Of a stretch of 64,000 nucleotides of DNA, positions 52,459 to 61,306 are shown in pieces. Source of the DNA: Bradyrhizobium sp. Ai1a-2 (lineage in GTDB: Bacteria; Pseudomonadota; Alphaproteobacteria; Rhizobiales; Xanthobacteraceae); contig NZ_AUEZ01000030.1 of the NCBI RefSeq assembly GCF_000426245.1, forward strand, positions 1 through 64,000, read 5' to 3'. The stretch's first letter is position 1, and each line of letters starts with the position of its first letter. The position numbers were made by a program, and so were the translations under genes. Below the pieces are notes generated by a model. It was not told where the DNA came from and searched no databases. It worked only from the letters and a program-made list of their open reading frames with translations.

Positions 52459-53388
52459 TTGCGGCGGCTGCTCTTTCTCAACGGCATCAAGGCATTCGAG
52501 GCTGCGGCGCGCACCGGCAGCTTTGCCGCCGCGGGCGCCGAGCTCAACGTCACGGCGGCAGCGATCAGCCGGATGGTGCATCTGCTGGAGGAGCGGCTCG
52601 GGGTGGCGCTGTTCGAGCGCAAGGCCAACCGCCTCGTCACCACGGCGGCCGGCCGCTTCTACCAGAGCGGATTGACGCCGATCTTCGATGCGCTGGCGAG
52701 CCTGACCGCGCAGGTCACAGCGCCCGCGAGCGTCCGTGTCCTCACCATCGGCGTCGGCCCGACCTTCGCGATGAAATGGCTGATCCCTCGGCTTGCCGAT
52801 TTCCAGAAGCAGGAGCCCGAGATCGAGGTTCGCATTACCACCGGCGGCGCCGCGACGCCGGAGCCGTTCAGCGACGACTGGAGCTGCGGCATCAAGCTCG
52901 GCGATGGCAACTGGCCGGCGCTGGTGGCCGAGCCGCTGTTCGCCGCCGATCTCCTCCCGGTGTGCGCGCCGCGGCTGGCGAGCCAGCTCAAGCGCGCGAG
53001 CGACCTGAAGGGGAGAAGCCTGCTCCGCGTGGCGCACTCGCCGGACGATTGGTTGAAATGGCTGAAGGCCGCCGGCGTTGTCAGGGTCACGGCGCGCGGG
53101 CCGGAGTTCGAGTTCTACGGCCAGGCGCTGCAAGCGGCCGTCGACGGCCTCGGAGTGGCGATGGGAATCCGGCCCTATATCGACGACGATCTCGCCGCAG
53201 GGCGGCTGGTTGCGCCATTCGAGCTGAGCGTACCGAAAGGCATGCGCTGGTATCTCGTCTATCACGGCTTCCGCACCGGTCAGCGCGACTTCGCCGCCTT
53301 CCGCCGCTGGATCATCCGCGCCGCGGCCGAGCCCGCCACGCGCGGCAAGGGGCAGCGATCCCTGATGAGGGAAGACACGACCAGGTGA
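52459..53388 (+). CDS. LysR-family regulator, GcvA-like
   Basis: A 309-residue transcription factor. The helix-turn-helix at residues 6-60 reads LNGIKAFEAAARTGSFAAAG then AELNVTAAAISRMVHLLEER and LGVALFERKANRLVTT, the GcvA subgroup. The ligand domain follows from about 90 to 300. It starts with TTG at 52459 with no in-frame ATG nearby, which is unusual. Its divergent neighbour TauE/SafE is the likely target, with sulfur or anion metabolites as the likely signal; that is inference. Confidence 0.92.
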   Translation: MRRLLFLNGIKAFEAAARTGSFAAAGAELNVTAAAISRMVHLLEERLGVALFERKANRLVTTAAGRFYQSGLTPIFDALASLTAQVTAPASVRVLTIGVGPTFAMKWLIPRLADFQKQEPEIEVRITTGGAATPEPFSDDWSCGIKLGDGNWPALVAEPLFAADLLPVCAPRLASQLKRASDLKGRSLLRVAHSPDDWLKWLKAAGVVRVTARGPEFEFYGQALQAAVDGLGVAMGIRPYIDDDLAAGRLVAPFELSVPKGMRWYLVYHGFRTGQRDFAAFRRWIIRAAAEPATRGKGQRSLMREDTTR

Positions 53389-53506
53389 TGATCACATTGT
53401 CGCAGCCTCGTCGGCTGGACAGCGCGGCCAATGACTGGCAATAATAAACAATTAGTGGTTGCATTTATATTTGACGACCCCCGCGGTCGCTTTGCTGGAA
53501 AACGCC

Positions 53507-53755
53507 ATGTCCAAGGGCAGAGTTTTCCTGGTCGCTTTCGCTTTGCTGGTCTCATCCGTTCGAGCACCCGACGCCCAGCCGTCGGAAAGGCCGATCGGCA
53601 TTCTGCTGGCTGTCGGCGACATCGCGAGCTGTCGTCGCGACCCTACGGAGCCTTACCCCGATTCATATCGATGGGCATTTCTGCCCACCAAGCCGAACGA
53701 AGCGTCGTTCAAGATTATGCGCGACGTAAGAGCAGATAAGTGCAACCGCGCTTGA
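53507..53755 (+). CDS. Small exported hypothetical protein
   Basis: An 82-residue protein with a hydrophobic signal (GRVFLVAFALLVSSVRAPDA). The mature part contains RPIGILLAVGDIASCRRDPT. The LLAVGDIASC phrase resembles the first metal motif of calcineurin-type phosphatases, but the rest of that fold is absent, so it is either a fragment or unrelated. The ATG at 53507 is preferred over 53459. It lies 35 bases before the amidase gene and may be cotranscribed. Confidence 0.5.
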   Translation: MSKGRVFLVAFALLVSSVRAPDAQPSERPIGILLAVGDIASCRRDPTEPYPDSYRWAFLPTKPNEASFKIMRDVRADKCNRA

Positions 53756-53790
53756 GCACGATTACGCGTTTCAAAATTTGGAGAACGAAG

Positions 53791-54993
53791 ATGATTGCGA
53801 ACCAGCTATTGCAGAAGCTTGCGACGATCTACCAGGGTGAAGAAATCCGGTATCCGCAACTACGCGCCGTCACACTGGCGCAGTGGATCCTGGAAAGCGG
53901 GCGCGCCACGTCGAAACTCGCCAAACTGCACTACAATTTCGGTGGCATCAAATGGCGAAGGGAAATGGCGCCGTTTGCGACCAGGATCGCATACGAGGCG
54001 AGCGATGGGGTCGGCTACTACTGCAAGTTCGCCACGATCGAGAGTTTCATCGCGGGATACTGGGCCTTTCTCAATCGGTCACCCTACACCGGCTGGGAAG
54101 AACAAGTGGAAACCGCCGAGGAGTTCATCCGCTTTATCGGACCGATCTACACCCCGACGACGGGATACGTCGACAAAGTGCTTGACCTGGTCCCGGAAGC
54201 GCAAAACCTCCTGAACTCGGTCGGAGGAGAACTCTCCCTGATTGCGGAAGGAAGCCTGGCCGCGTCAGCAACGGACCTTGGCACGATCGTCATCGATCCC
54301 GGCCACGGCGGCACTGTCAATTTGACTGGCAGTTCCGCCAATAACGCCATCAGCAAGAGCGGCGTGAAAGAAAAGAAACTGACCCTGGACTTCTGCCTGA
54401 CTCTTCGCGAGGAGTTGCTTCGCCAAACAGCGAGCGCGGGCGAGAGCATCAAGGTCGTGCTCACGAGGACCACCGATGTCAACCTTTCCGGCCCAGATCG
54501 CGCCAGAACGGCGTTCACCAACCGTGCCAAACTTTTCCTGTGCCTTCACTTCAATGGACTGGAGGACGCGTCAATCCGAGGCACCGAGACGTTCTTTCGT
54601 GCTGCAGCGAACACCAATCTGAACCTGCAGGACGATATCGCCTTCGCCACGGATGTGCACAATGCCCTGTTCGGCGCTTTCAAATCCCTCGACGCGCGCG
54701 CAAAGGACCGCGGGATCAAGCCCGATACCGAATCTGGTCCCGGATCGCTGGGCGTAATGAACGACCATTCCCTCGGTAACGACCAGGTGCCGGCGAACAA
54801 GATGTGCCGAAGCGCCTACATCGAAGCCGAATTCATAACCAATGCGGCGGTTGACAAGCTCATCGTTTCCGGTCCGGAAGCGGTTCCAAACCGTACCAAG
54901 CTGATGGCTGCCGTAGCACAGGCGATACGCAGTCACATGCGCGGCATGCTCCGGGGAGTTGAACTTGCCACGCCACATTCCGTGTCTGTGTAA
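53791..54993 (+). CDS. Two-domain peptidoglycan hydrolase: glucosaminidase plus Amidase_3
   Basis: A 400-residue wall hydrolase. Residues 1-150 form a glucosaminidase/FlgJ-like domain (AQWILESGRATSKLAKLHYN, FGGIKW, then RFIGPIYTPTTGYVDKVLDL). Residues 180-395 are a zinc amidase: GTIVIDPGHGGTVNLTG with the first His ligand, KLFLCLHFNGLEDASIRGTE with the second, and the catalytic Glu in SAYIEAEFITN. No signal peptide precedes it, which is unusual for a resident wall enzyme and common in phage endolysins or toxins. GGAGAACGAAG precedes the ATG. No phage genes adjoin. Confidence 0.85.
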   Translation: MIANQLLQKLATIYQGEEIRYPQLRAVTLAQWILESGRATSKLAKLHYNFGGIKWRREMAPFATRIAYEASDGVGYYCKFATIESFIAGYWAFLNRSPYTGWEEQVETAEEFIRFIGPIYTPTTGYVDKVLDLVPEAQNLLNSVGGELSLIAEGSLAASATDLGTIVIDPGHGGTVNLTGSSANNAISKSGVKEKKLTLDFCLTLREELLRQTASAGESIKVVLTRTTDVNLSGPDRARTAFTNRAKLFLCLHFNGLEDASIRGTETFFRAAANTNLNLQDDIAFATDVHNALFGAFKSLDARAKDRGIKPDTESGPGSLGVMNDHSLGNDQVPANKMCRSAYIEAEFITNAAVDKLIVSGPEAVPNRTKLMAAVAQAIRSHMRGMLRGVELATPHSVSV

Positions 54994-55098
54994 GCGCGCC
55001 TGCGGCGAAAGATTCCCACACAGTGTGATCCAGTTCACAAAGTCCCTCGCCGAGGGCGTGCTTTGGTCTCAACTGGGAAAAACCTTGGGATCGCGGGC

Positions 55099-55338
55099 AT
55101 GATTTACGGCGCCTTTGAGATCAACTCATTCGAGGCAGGGAAGGGGCTATGGCACGCCAGGATTCAACGAGCCGATCGCGAGCCGGTCGTCATCGATGGC
55201 ATCTCGTTTCCGACACTCGAGCTCGGCTTTGCGTGGTCCGATCCGGATGCGGCGATCGCCCACGCGAAAGCGCAGATCGACCGCCACGGCCAGCGCTATG
55301 GGGTGACCTCAACCGGACCGTCGCCGACCTCGCGATAG
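55099..55338 (+). CDS. Small conserved-looking hypothetical protein
   Basis: A 79-residue protein: FEINSFEAGKGLWHARIQRA, VVIDGISFPTLELGFAWSDP and DAAIAHAKAQIDRHGQRYG. The alternating strand-helix order suggests a small alpha/beta fold. The ATG at 55099 follows a weak site; TTG at 55063 is an alternative. I recognise the style as a family spread across Bradyrhizobium and Burkholderia but cannot name it. Confidence 0.55.
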   Translation: MIYGAFEINSFEAGKGLWHARIQRADREPVVIDGISFPTLELGFAWSDPDAAIAHAKAQIDRHGQRYGVTSTGPSPTSR

Positions 55339-55349
55339 TCAGCCGCGCC

Positions 55350-55559
55350 TTGGTCGCCACCGCGCCGCGGTGCGAGGCCGAGCCGACACCGGCGCTTCCG
55401 CCCGCGCCGCCATTCCTGAAGAACTGCCCGGAATGCGACGCCGAGCTTGCCCTGCTCCGCACGATTCCCGGCCGGGCCGCCGAATACTGGGCGATGCGCT
55501 GCACCGGCTGCGGCGGGATTCATCTCAACATCGTCGAGAACAGCCCACCCGCCTGCTGA
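55350..55559 (+). CDS. Small zinc-ribbon-like protein
   Basis: A 69-residue frame ending in a four-cysteine ribbon: NCPECDAELALLRTIPGRA, then YWAMRCTGCGGIHLNIVE. The CPEC..CTGC spacing suggests a structural zinc site. The start is uncertain: TTG at 55350 is the first start after the stop of the previous gene, but the frame stays open back to 55149. It might instead be the frameshifted tail of the gene at 55099. Confidence 0.45.
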   Translation: MVATAPRCEAEPTPALPPAPPFLKNCPECDAELALLRTIPGRAAEYWAMRCTGCGGIHLNIVENSPPAC

Positions 55560-55580
55560 GCTCGTGGTGTAGCCGCGAGT

Positions 55581-55770
55581 CACCTCGCCCCGCTCTTCGC
55601 GGGGAGAGGTCGGCGCGCAGCGCCGGGTGAGGGGTGACGCCGCAATCACGGTGACTGACGATGAGGGCTGACGCTGCCCCATTTGGGCTCGGTTCGAGCA
55701 AGCGGAGACAGCCCTCACCCGGATTTGTCGCTGCGCTCCAAATCCGGCCTCTCCCGCAAGCGGGAGAGGC
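55581..55770. repeat. Family B repeat, double unit
   Basis: Two B-type hairpins, CACCTCGCCCCGCTCTTCGC..GGGGAGAGG on the left and GGCCTCTCCCGCAAGCGGG on the right, joined by a longer GC-rich middle with CCGGGTGAGGGG and CCCTCACCCGG arms. It fills most of the 317-base gap between the zinc-ribbon frame and uvrB. The rest of the gap holds the uvrB promoter region but no site I can define. Confidence 0.75.
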
Positions 55771-55876
55771 GAAGGAGCCACGCCGCAGTTCCGTCCCCTG
55801 CTGACAACTGCTGACATGGCGGCGCGCGGGCGCGTTTGCCCTTTCACGCCGGCGGTTTCAGTCCCATATTCGCCCC

Positions 55877-58798
55877 ATGGCGAAGAAACCTGACACTCCC
55901 AAAAAGCCCGGCAAATCCCCCAGATCCAAAGCACACCGGCCCGAGGTCCTCCCGATCGCGCCGGCGCTCGCCGAGCTTTTGAACCCCGCCATCAACCGCG
56001 GCGAAAGCGGCATCGGCTCGTCCACGGGCCTGCAGCCGCCGCCGGACAATTCCCGCGACCGCCGCGCCGGCGGCGAGGCCGCGGCGCACCGGGCGCGGGC
56101 CTCGACGCCGAAGGAATTTCCGGGCGATCGCGCAGCCCCGGCCGACCAGCGCGAAGGCGGCTTCGACGAAGCACCGCAGGCAAATTACGGCACCGCCGCG
56201 ACGGTGCCGATGCTCGACCCGGAGCTGGCGCGACAGCTCGGCCTGCCGACCGCGGAAGACGACGAGGAGGCACTGGCCCGCCCGCCGCGCAGCAAGACCG
56301 AAGCACTCGGCGTCAAGGCCACGGCCGATGCGCTGGAGGCGCTGATCCGCGAAGGCCGTCCCGAGTTCCGGAAAGACGACGGCTCGATGCGGGTGTGGAC
56401 CCCACACCGCCCGCCGCGCCCGGAAAAGTCCGAGGGCGGCGTCCGCTTCGAGATCAAGTCCGACTATCAGCCGAGGGGCGACCAGCCGACAGCGATCGCC
56501 GAGCTGGTCGAGGGCATCGACCGCAGCGACCGCACCCAGGTGCTGCTCGGCGTCACCGGCTCCGGCAAGACCTACACCATGGCCAAGGTGATCGAGGCCA
56601 GCCAGCGCCCTGCCCTGATCCTGGCGCCGAACAAGACGCTCGCCGCGCAGCTCTATGGCGAGTTCAAGAATTTCTTCCCGGACAATGCTGTCGAGTACTT
56701 CGTCTCCTATTACGACTACTACCAGCCCGAGGCCTATGTGCCGCGGACCGACACCTATATCGAGAAGGATTCCTCGATCAACGAGCAGATCGACCGCATG
56801 CGCCATGCCGCGACGCGCGCGCTGCTCGAGCGCGACGACGTTATCATCGTCGCCTCCGTCTCGTGCATCTACGGTATCGGCTCGGTCGAGACCTATACCG
56901 CGATGACGTTCGCGCTGAAGAAGGGCGAGCGCATCGACCAGCGGCAATTGATCGCCGACCTCGTCGCGCTGCAGTACAAGCGCACCTCGGCCGATTTCAC
57001 CCGCGGCACCTTCCGTGTGCGGGGCGACATCATCGACATCTTCCCGGCGCACTATGAGGACCGCGCCTGGCGCGTGAACCTGTTCGGCGACATCGTTGAG
57101 AACATCGAGGAGTTCGACCCGCTCACCGGCCACAAGCAGGACGAGCTCGAATTCATCAAGATCTACGCCAACTCGCACTATGTCACGCCACGGCCGACGC
57201 TGGTGCAGGCGATCAAGTCGATCAAGAGCGAACTGAAGATGAGGCTCGACCAGCTCAACGACCAGGGACGCCTGCTGGAAGCGCAGCGGCTGGAGCAGCG
57301 CACCACCTTCGATCTCGAGATGATGGAGGCGACCGGAAGCTGCGCCGGCATCGAGAACTATTCGCGCTACCTCACCGGCCGTCGCCCCGGCGAGCCGCCG
57401 CCGACGCTGTTCGAATATGTGCCCGACAATGCGCTTGTCTTCGCCGACGAGAGCCATGTCAGCATCCCGCAGATCGGCGGCATGTTCCGCGGCGACTTCC
57501 GCCGCAAGGCGACGCTGGCCGAATACGGTTTCCGCCTGCCCTCCTGCATGGACAACCGTCCGCTGCGGTTCGAGGAATGGGACATGATGCGGCCGCAGAC
57601 GGTGGCGGTCTCGGCCACGCCGAGCGGGTGGGAGCTCAACGAGAGCGGCGGGGTGTTCGTCGAGCAGGTGATCCGCCCGACCGGCCTGATCGATCCGCCG
57701 GTCGACATCCGCCCCGCGCGCACCCAGGTCGACGATCTCGTCGGCGAGGTCCGCGCGACCGCCGCGGCGGGCTATCGCAGCCTGATCACTGTGCTGACCA
57801 AGCGCATGGCGGAGGACCTCACCGAATATCTGCATGAGCAGGGCATTCGCGTCCGCTACATGCACAGTGACATCGACACCATCGAGCGCATCGAGATCAT
57901 CCGCGACCTCCGCCTTGGCGCGTTCGACGCGCTGGTCGGCATCAACCTGCTGCGCGAGGGCCTGGACATTCCCGAATGCGCGCTGGTCGCGATCCTCGAT
58001 GCCGACAAGGAAGGTTTCCTGCGCAGCGAGACCTCGCTGATCCAGACCATCGGCCGCGCCGCGCGCAACGTCGACGGCAAGGTGATCCTCTATGCCGACA
58101 GCATGACCGGCTCGATGGAACGCGCGATCGCTGAGACCAATCGCCGCCGCGAAAAGCAGATGGAATACAATGTCGCCAACGGCATCACGCCGGAGAGCGT
58201 GAAGAAGTCGATCGGCGACATCCTCAACTCCGTCTACGAGCGCGACCACGTGCTGGTCGAAGTCGGCCAGGACGGCATGACGGAAGACGTGATCTCGATC
58301 GGCCACAATTTCGAGGCCGTGCTCGCCGACCTCGAAACAAGGATGCGCGAAGCCGCCGCCGACCTGAACTTCGAGGAAGCCGCCCGCCTGCGCGACGAGG
58401 TCAAGCGCCTGCGCGCCACCGAGCTGGCCGTCGTCGACGATCCCACTGTCAAGCAGCGCACCGTGCAGGGCAAGGCCGGCGCCTATGCGGGCACCAGGAA
58501 ATACGGCGACGCCGCCAACCTGCCGGTCAGCGCGATGAAGAAGAAGAGCGTGACATCGGCCATCAAGGCCGGCGGCAGCTCCGGCTCAAAGGTCCACAAG
58601 CCCCATCTCGACGAGATGCACGGCCCAGAGTCCCTCCCCTTCCGCCCGAACCCCGCTGCCAGGCCAGCAAAGCCGTTCGGCGGCGAAAGCAGGATCATCC
58701 AGCCGACCGACTCGCGGCAGTCAGGCCCGGAGTTCGGGCCAGCGCCGCGATCGAGCGGCGGCACGCCGGGACGTCGCGGCGGGTGGAAGAAGCGGTAA
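55877..58798 (+). CDS. uvrB: UvrB, excinuclease ABC subunit B
   Basis: A 973-residue protein, about 300 residues longer than E. coli UvrB. The first about 190 residues are a Pro/Ala/Arg-rich, probably disordered extension. The true core then begins at FEIKSDYQPRGDQPTAI. Walker A is GVTGSGKTYTMA (Lys231), the damage-inserting beta-hairpin is YYDYYQPEAY, the DEAD-like box is VFADESHVS, and motif VI is QTIGRAARNVDGK. The UVR dimerisation helix (NFEEAARLRDEVKRL) is followed by another 120-residue low-complexity tail rich in Lys, Ser and Pro. It scans DNA with UvrA and recruits UvrC. Confidence 0.96.
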   Translation: MAKKPDTPKKPGKSPRSKAHRPEVLPIAPALAELLNPAINRGESGIGSSTGLQPPPDNSRDRRAGGEAAAHRARASTPKEFPGDRAAPADQREGGFDEAPQANYGTAATVPMLDPELARQLGLPTAEDDEEALARPPRSKTEALGVKATADALEALIREGRPEFRKDDGSMRVWTPHRPPRPEKSEGGVRFEIKSDYQPRGDQPTAIAELVEGIDRSDRTQVLLGVTGSGKTYTMAKVIEASQRPALILAPNKTLAAQLYGEFKNFFPDNAVEYFVSYYDYYQPEAYVPRTDTYIEKDSSINEQIDRMRHAATRALLERDDVIIVASVSCIYGIGSVETYTAMTFALKKGERIDQRQLIADLVALQYKRTSADFTRGTFRVRGDIIDIFPAHYEDRAWRVNLFGDIVENIEEFDPLTGHKQDELEFIKIYANSHYVTPRPTLVQAIKSIKSELKMRLDQLNDQGRLLEAQRLEQRTTFDLEMMEATGSCAGIENYSRYLTGRRPGEPPPTLFEYVPDNALVFADESHVSIPQIGGMFRGDFRRKATLAEYGFRLPSCMDNRPLRFEEWDMMRPQTVAVSATPSGWELNESGGVFVEQVIRPTGLIDPPVDIRPARTQVDDLVGEVRATAAAGYRSLITVLTKRMAEDLTEYLHEQGIRVRYMHSDIDTIERIEIIRDLRLGAFDALVGINLLREGLDIPECALVAILDADKEGFLRSETSLIQTIGRAARNVDGKVILYADSMTGSMERAIAETNRRREKQMEYNVANGITPESVKKSIGDILNSVYERDHVLVEVGQDGMTEDVISIGHNFEAVLADLETRMREAAADLNFEEAARLRDEVKRLRATELAVVDDPTVKQRTVQGKAGAYAGTRKYGDAANLPVSAMKKKSVTSAIKAGGSSGSKVHKPHLDEMHGPESLPFRPNPAARPAKPFGGESRIIQPTDSRQSGPEFGPAPRSSGGTPGRRGGWKKR

Positions 58799-58801
58799 GC
58801 C

Positions 58802-59245
58802 GTGACCCGCGCCGAGCTTCTCGCCTTCCTGCAGAAGCATCGGCTCGCCGTTGTCAGCACGATTGGAGCTGCGTCGCCGCAGGCCGCCGTCGTCGGCATT
58901 GCTGTCACCGACGCGCTCGAAATCATCTTCGACACGCTCACAACCTCGCGCAAATACACCAACCTTCGCGCCGACCCGCGCGTCGCGCTGGTGATCGGCT
59001 GGGACGCCGAACAGACCGTGCAATATGAGGGCATCGCCGACCTGCCTGCCGGCGCCGAGCTTGATGCTTGCAAGCAAATCTATTTTGCAACCTGGCCCGA
59101 CGGCCGCGCGCGCGAGCAATGGCCCGACATCGCCTACATCCGCATCCGCCCGCACTGGGTGCGCTACAGCGATTTCGCCATGACGCCGCCGCGGATCGAG
59201 GAGATGAAGGTGAAGCTAGGTGATGCGAACGAGCAAGACGTTTAG
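58802..59245 (+). CDS. Pyridoxamine 5'-phosphate oxidase-fold protein
   Basis: A 147-residue split-barrel flavin or haem protein of the PPOX-like family: FLQKHRLAVVSTIGAASPQA, AVTDALEIIFDTLTTSRKYT, NLRADPRVALVIGWDAEQTV and IRIRPHWVRYSDFA. It starts with GTG at 58802, 3 bases after uvrB, so it is probably cotranscribed. The family includes FMN and F420 binders; the cofactor is not determined. Confidence 0.85.
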   Translation: MTRAELLAFLQKHRLAVVSTIGAASPQAAVVGIAVTDALEIIFDTLTTSRKYTNLRADPRVALVIGWDAEQTVQYEGIADLPAGAELDACKQIYFATWPDGRAREQWPDIAYIRIRPHWVRYSDFAMTPPRIEEMKVKLGDANEQDV

Positions 59246-59576
59246 CTCCCGGGCGTCCTATCGCGAGTCCAGGCGCGACGCCGACAGCGCAACCGCATCA
59301 CCAGATCTTGGCGAGCGAGTCTATAGGCTTCTCGTCGCCGCCGACCGCCGAGTAATTGGGGCGACGAAGTGCGTGAAAAGAAGAGAGAGCGGCGATGCGC
59401 TGAACTCGGCACGGCTCTTGGAAGAAAATGGTGTGCCGCCGGGATTACCTCAGCTGAGCCTCACATGACGAGCTAAGGGAGTGTGGAGAAAGGCTGGATA
59501 CCGCCCAACCGGGGGTTCTCGAACTCGGTAAAACGTGATAACAGCAGCGCTTTACCAACAATCTAAGATTGTAGAA
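59246..59576. other. Spacer before the SIR2-NTPase gene
   Basis: No gene I can support. A short plus-strand frame ending at 59468 is not protein-like. A GGGGGTTCTCGAAC stretch near 59510 recalls a tRNA T-arm but lacks the proper spacing and no acceptor stem surrounds it. GC falls across this spacer toward the SIR2-NTPase gene, so the edge of the acquired segment is probably here. Confidence 0.4.
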
Positions 59577-61145
59577 ATGACAGAATTGACAAGCGCACTC
59601 GATCGCATTTGCGGCGGATATTCAATTCTTTTTCTTGGGTCTGGTTTTTCTGCTCATGCCCGAAACGGAGAGAACGAGTTTCTCCCTGCAGGTGGAAAGC
59701 TCCTTTCACTTCTGAAAGCAGCCACGAAGATCGTCTCTGACTACCCGCTCGACATTCTTTCCCGCGAATATGTTGAGCAATATGGGGAGCACGGCTTACT
59801 ACAGCTGTTGCAATCACAATTGACTGCTCGATCGGTGTCGGGCAGCCAGGAGCTAGTTCTCACGTTACCGTGGAGGCGCATCTATACGACTAACTACGAT
59901 AACGTCCTTGATCTTTGCGCCGAGAACATCAATAAGAAAATCGCTCCCGCGACTCTGCGAGACAAAGCGAATCACGATCGGCGCCTCACACAGTGCGTGC
60001 ACCTAAATGGCCGACTTGCGGCCGTTTCGCTGAACAACTTCTTACAAGAAATAAAGCTGACACGAGCGTCGTACTTAACCGACACGTTTCTAAATACGGG
60101 CTGGTTAACAACTTTCAGGAATGACTTGGCGCTAGCCACTTCGGTTTTTTTTATTGGCTATAGCATGTACGATATTGATGTTGCTCGGATTGTCTACGAG
60201 GACCCGACCCTTAAGGAGAAGACATTCTTCGTCGATGCAAGCAACTTGGATCCAATAATGGCTCGCGAGCTCGGTCAATTTGGGACGGTTTTTCCAATCG
60301 GCCTCGATCGTTTTGCTGAAGCGTGCATCGCGCACAAGCCACCGCACACTGAGCAACGCCCTTTTACGGCATTTCACACCTTCTCTTCACCTTCGAGCAC
60401 CGAAACGGTTAAGGGAGACGACGTTCTCTCTTTGCTCATCAAGGGCGAAGTGCGCCAGGATCTTATTCCTGCCACCGTGGCGGGGCGACCCAAGTATCTC
60501 GTTAGCCGTACCGCTGTAAGCGATATTTTGACGAAGATAAAGAACGGAGGAAAGAGATTTCTTGTTCACGCCGATCTTGGTAACGGCAAAACGACCTTAC
60601 TTCATCTCCTGAAGTTCAGGCTGGCGCAAGAAGGATTTTCCGTCCTCGAACTTAAACAAAGCTTCGATACTGCAGATCCTGACATTCATCTGATTGCAGC
60701 TGCGCAAACGCCTGACGTCGTGATCATCGAAGACATCTATCGCAACAGCGACGCTGTGAAGAAGATCTGTTTCGCGGCTCCCAACGCTATCGTAATCGCT
60801 ACTGCCAGAAGCAACGTTTTCGACCTTCGAAACAATGAAGTTGAGGAGATATTTGACCGAACCTACGAAGACTTCTTTCGAGCGTTTACTGAAGCACATG
60901 GATTGTTGATGAAGCAGGCTCGCACTGAGCCAAACGCGTACTACCCGTTTAAGGTAGCAAGATCCTACAAAGAGTATGTTGCGCAGAACCTCGATCGGCT
61001 CACCCCGGAGCAGCAATCCGTGATCAAAGGGTCTGTTAGCCAAATGATCGCGCAGATAGACAAGGGCTCGCGACATGTTATGCGCTATCGATTAGTTCAA
61101 GAGTGTCGTGTAGATCTCGCGGAAACGCTCCAGACGCTCTCTTAA
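59577..61145 (+). CDS. SIR2-like NADase fused to P-loop NTPase, candidate anti-phage protein
   Basis: A 522-residue protein with two recognisable domains. The SIR2-like part shows FLGSGFSAHARNG (residues 19-31), the TTNYDN motif (104-109, Asn106 and Asp108) and CVHLNG with a catalytic-type His142, then FFIGYSMYDIDVA near 191. The NTPase part has Walker A ADLGNGKTT at 332-340 (Lys338) and Walker B VVIIED at 381-386, with a sensor-like IATARSN following. This is the layout of SIR2-STAND and related defence proteins, in which phage sensing triggers NAD destruction. The C-terminus stops about 135 residues after Walker B, with no repeat or sensor domain. GC is about 50% locally against about 63% nearby, pointing to transfer. 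ATG 59577 is preferred; GTG 59535 is possible. Defence function is inferred. Confidence 0.8.
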   Translation: MTELTSALDRICGGYSILFLGSGFSAHARNGENEFLPAGGKLLSLLKAATKIVSDYPLDILSREYVEQYGEHGLLQLLQSQLTARSVSGSQELVLTLPWRRIYTTNYDNVLDLCAENINKKIAPATLRDKANHDRRLTQCVHLNGRLAAVSLNNFLQEIKLTRASYLTDTFLNTGWLTTFRNDLALATSVFFIGYSMYDIDVARIVYEDPTLKEKTFFVDASNLDPIMARELGQFGTVFPIGLDRFAEACIAHKPPHTEQRPFTAFHTFSSPSSTETVKGDDVLSLLIKGEVRQDLIPATVAGRPKYLVSRTAVSDILTKIKNGGKRFLVHADLGNGKTTLLHLLKFRLAQEGFSVLELKQSFDTADPDIHLIAAAQTPDVVIIEDIYRNSDAVKKICFAAPNAIVIATARSNVFDLRNNEVEEIFDRTYEDFFRAFTEAHGLLMKQARTEPNAYYPFKVARSYKEYVAQNLDRLTPEQQSVIKGSVSQMIAQIDKGSRHVMRYRLVQECRVDLAETLQTLS

Positions 61146-61306
61146 ACCGCGTGGGGGCCATCTACAGAATCGAGCGAACGTCAAGAGATGTTCGACGCGA
61201 CTTTGGGCAGACGATTTTTGCGCGGCGATGGGCCGCATAACTGCAGTTCGTTGTCGGTGCGCTGCGACGCGCGAAGCACTAACTCGGAATATCGCACCAA
61301 GAATGC

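Noticed and set aside
55844..58306. 820-residue minus-strand frame opposite uvrB
   Set aside because: Low-complexity Asp/Arg/His shadow of uvrB. uvrB has all catalytic motifs.
59220..59468. Plus-strand frame before the SIR2-NTPase gene
   Set aside because: No homologous feel, overlaps the end of the PPOX-fold gene, and no ribosome site.
59500..59540. tRNA-like T-arm (GGGGGTTCTCGAAC) as an integration site
   Set aside because: The spacing does not fit a T-loop, and no acceptor or anticodon stem is found around it.
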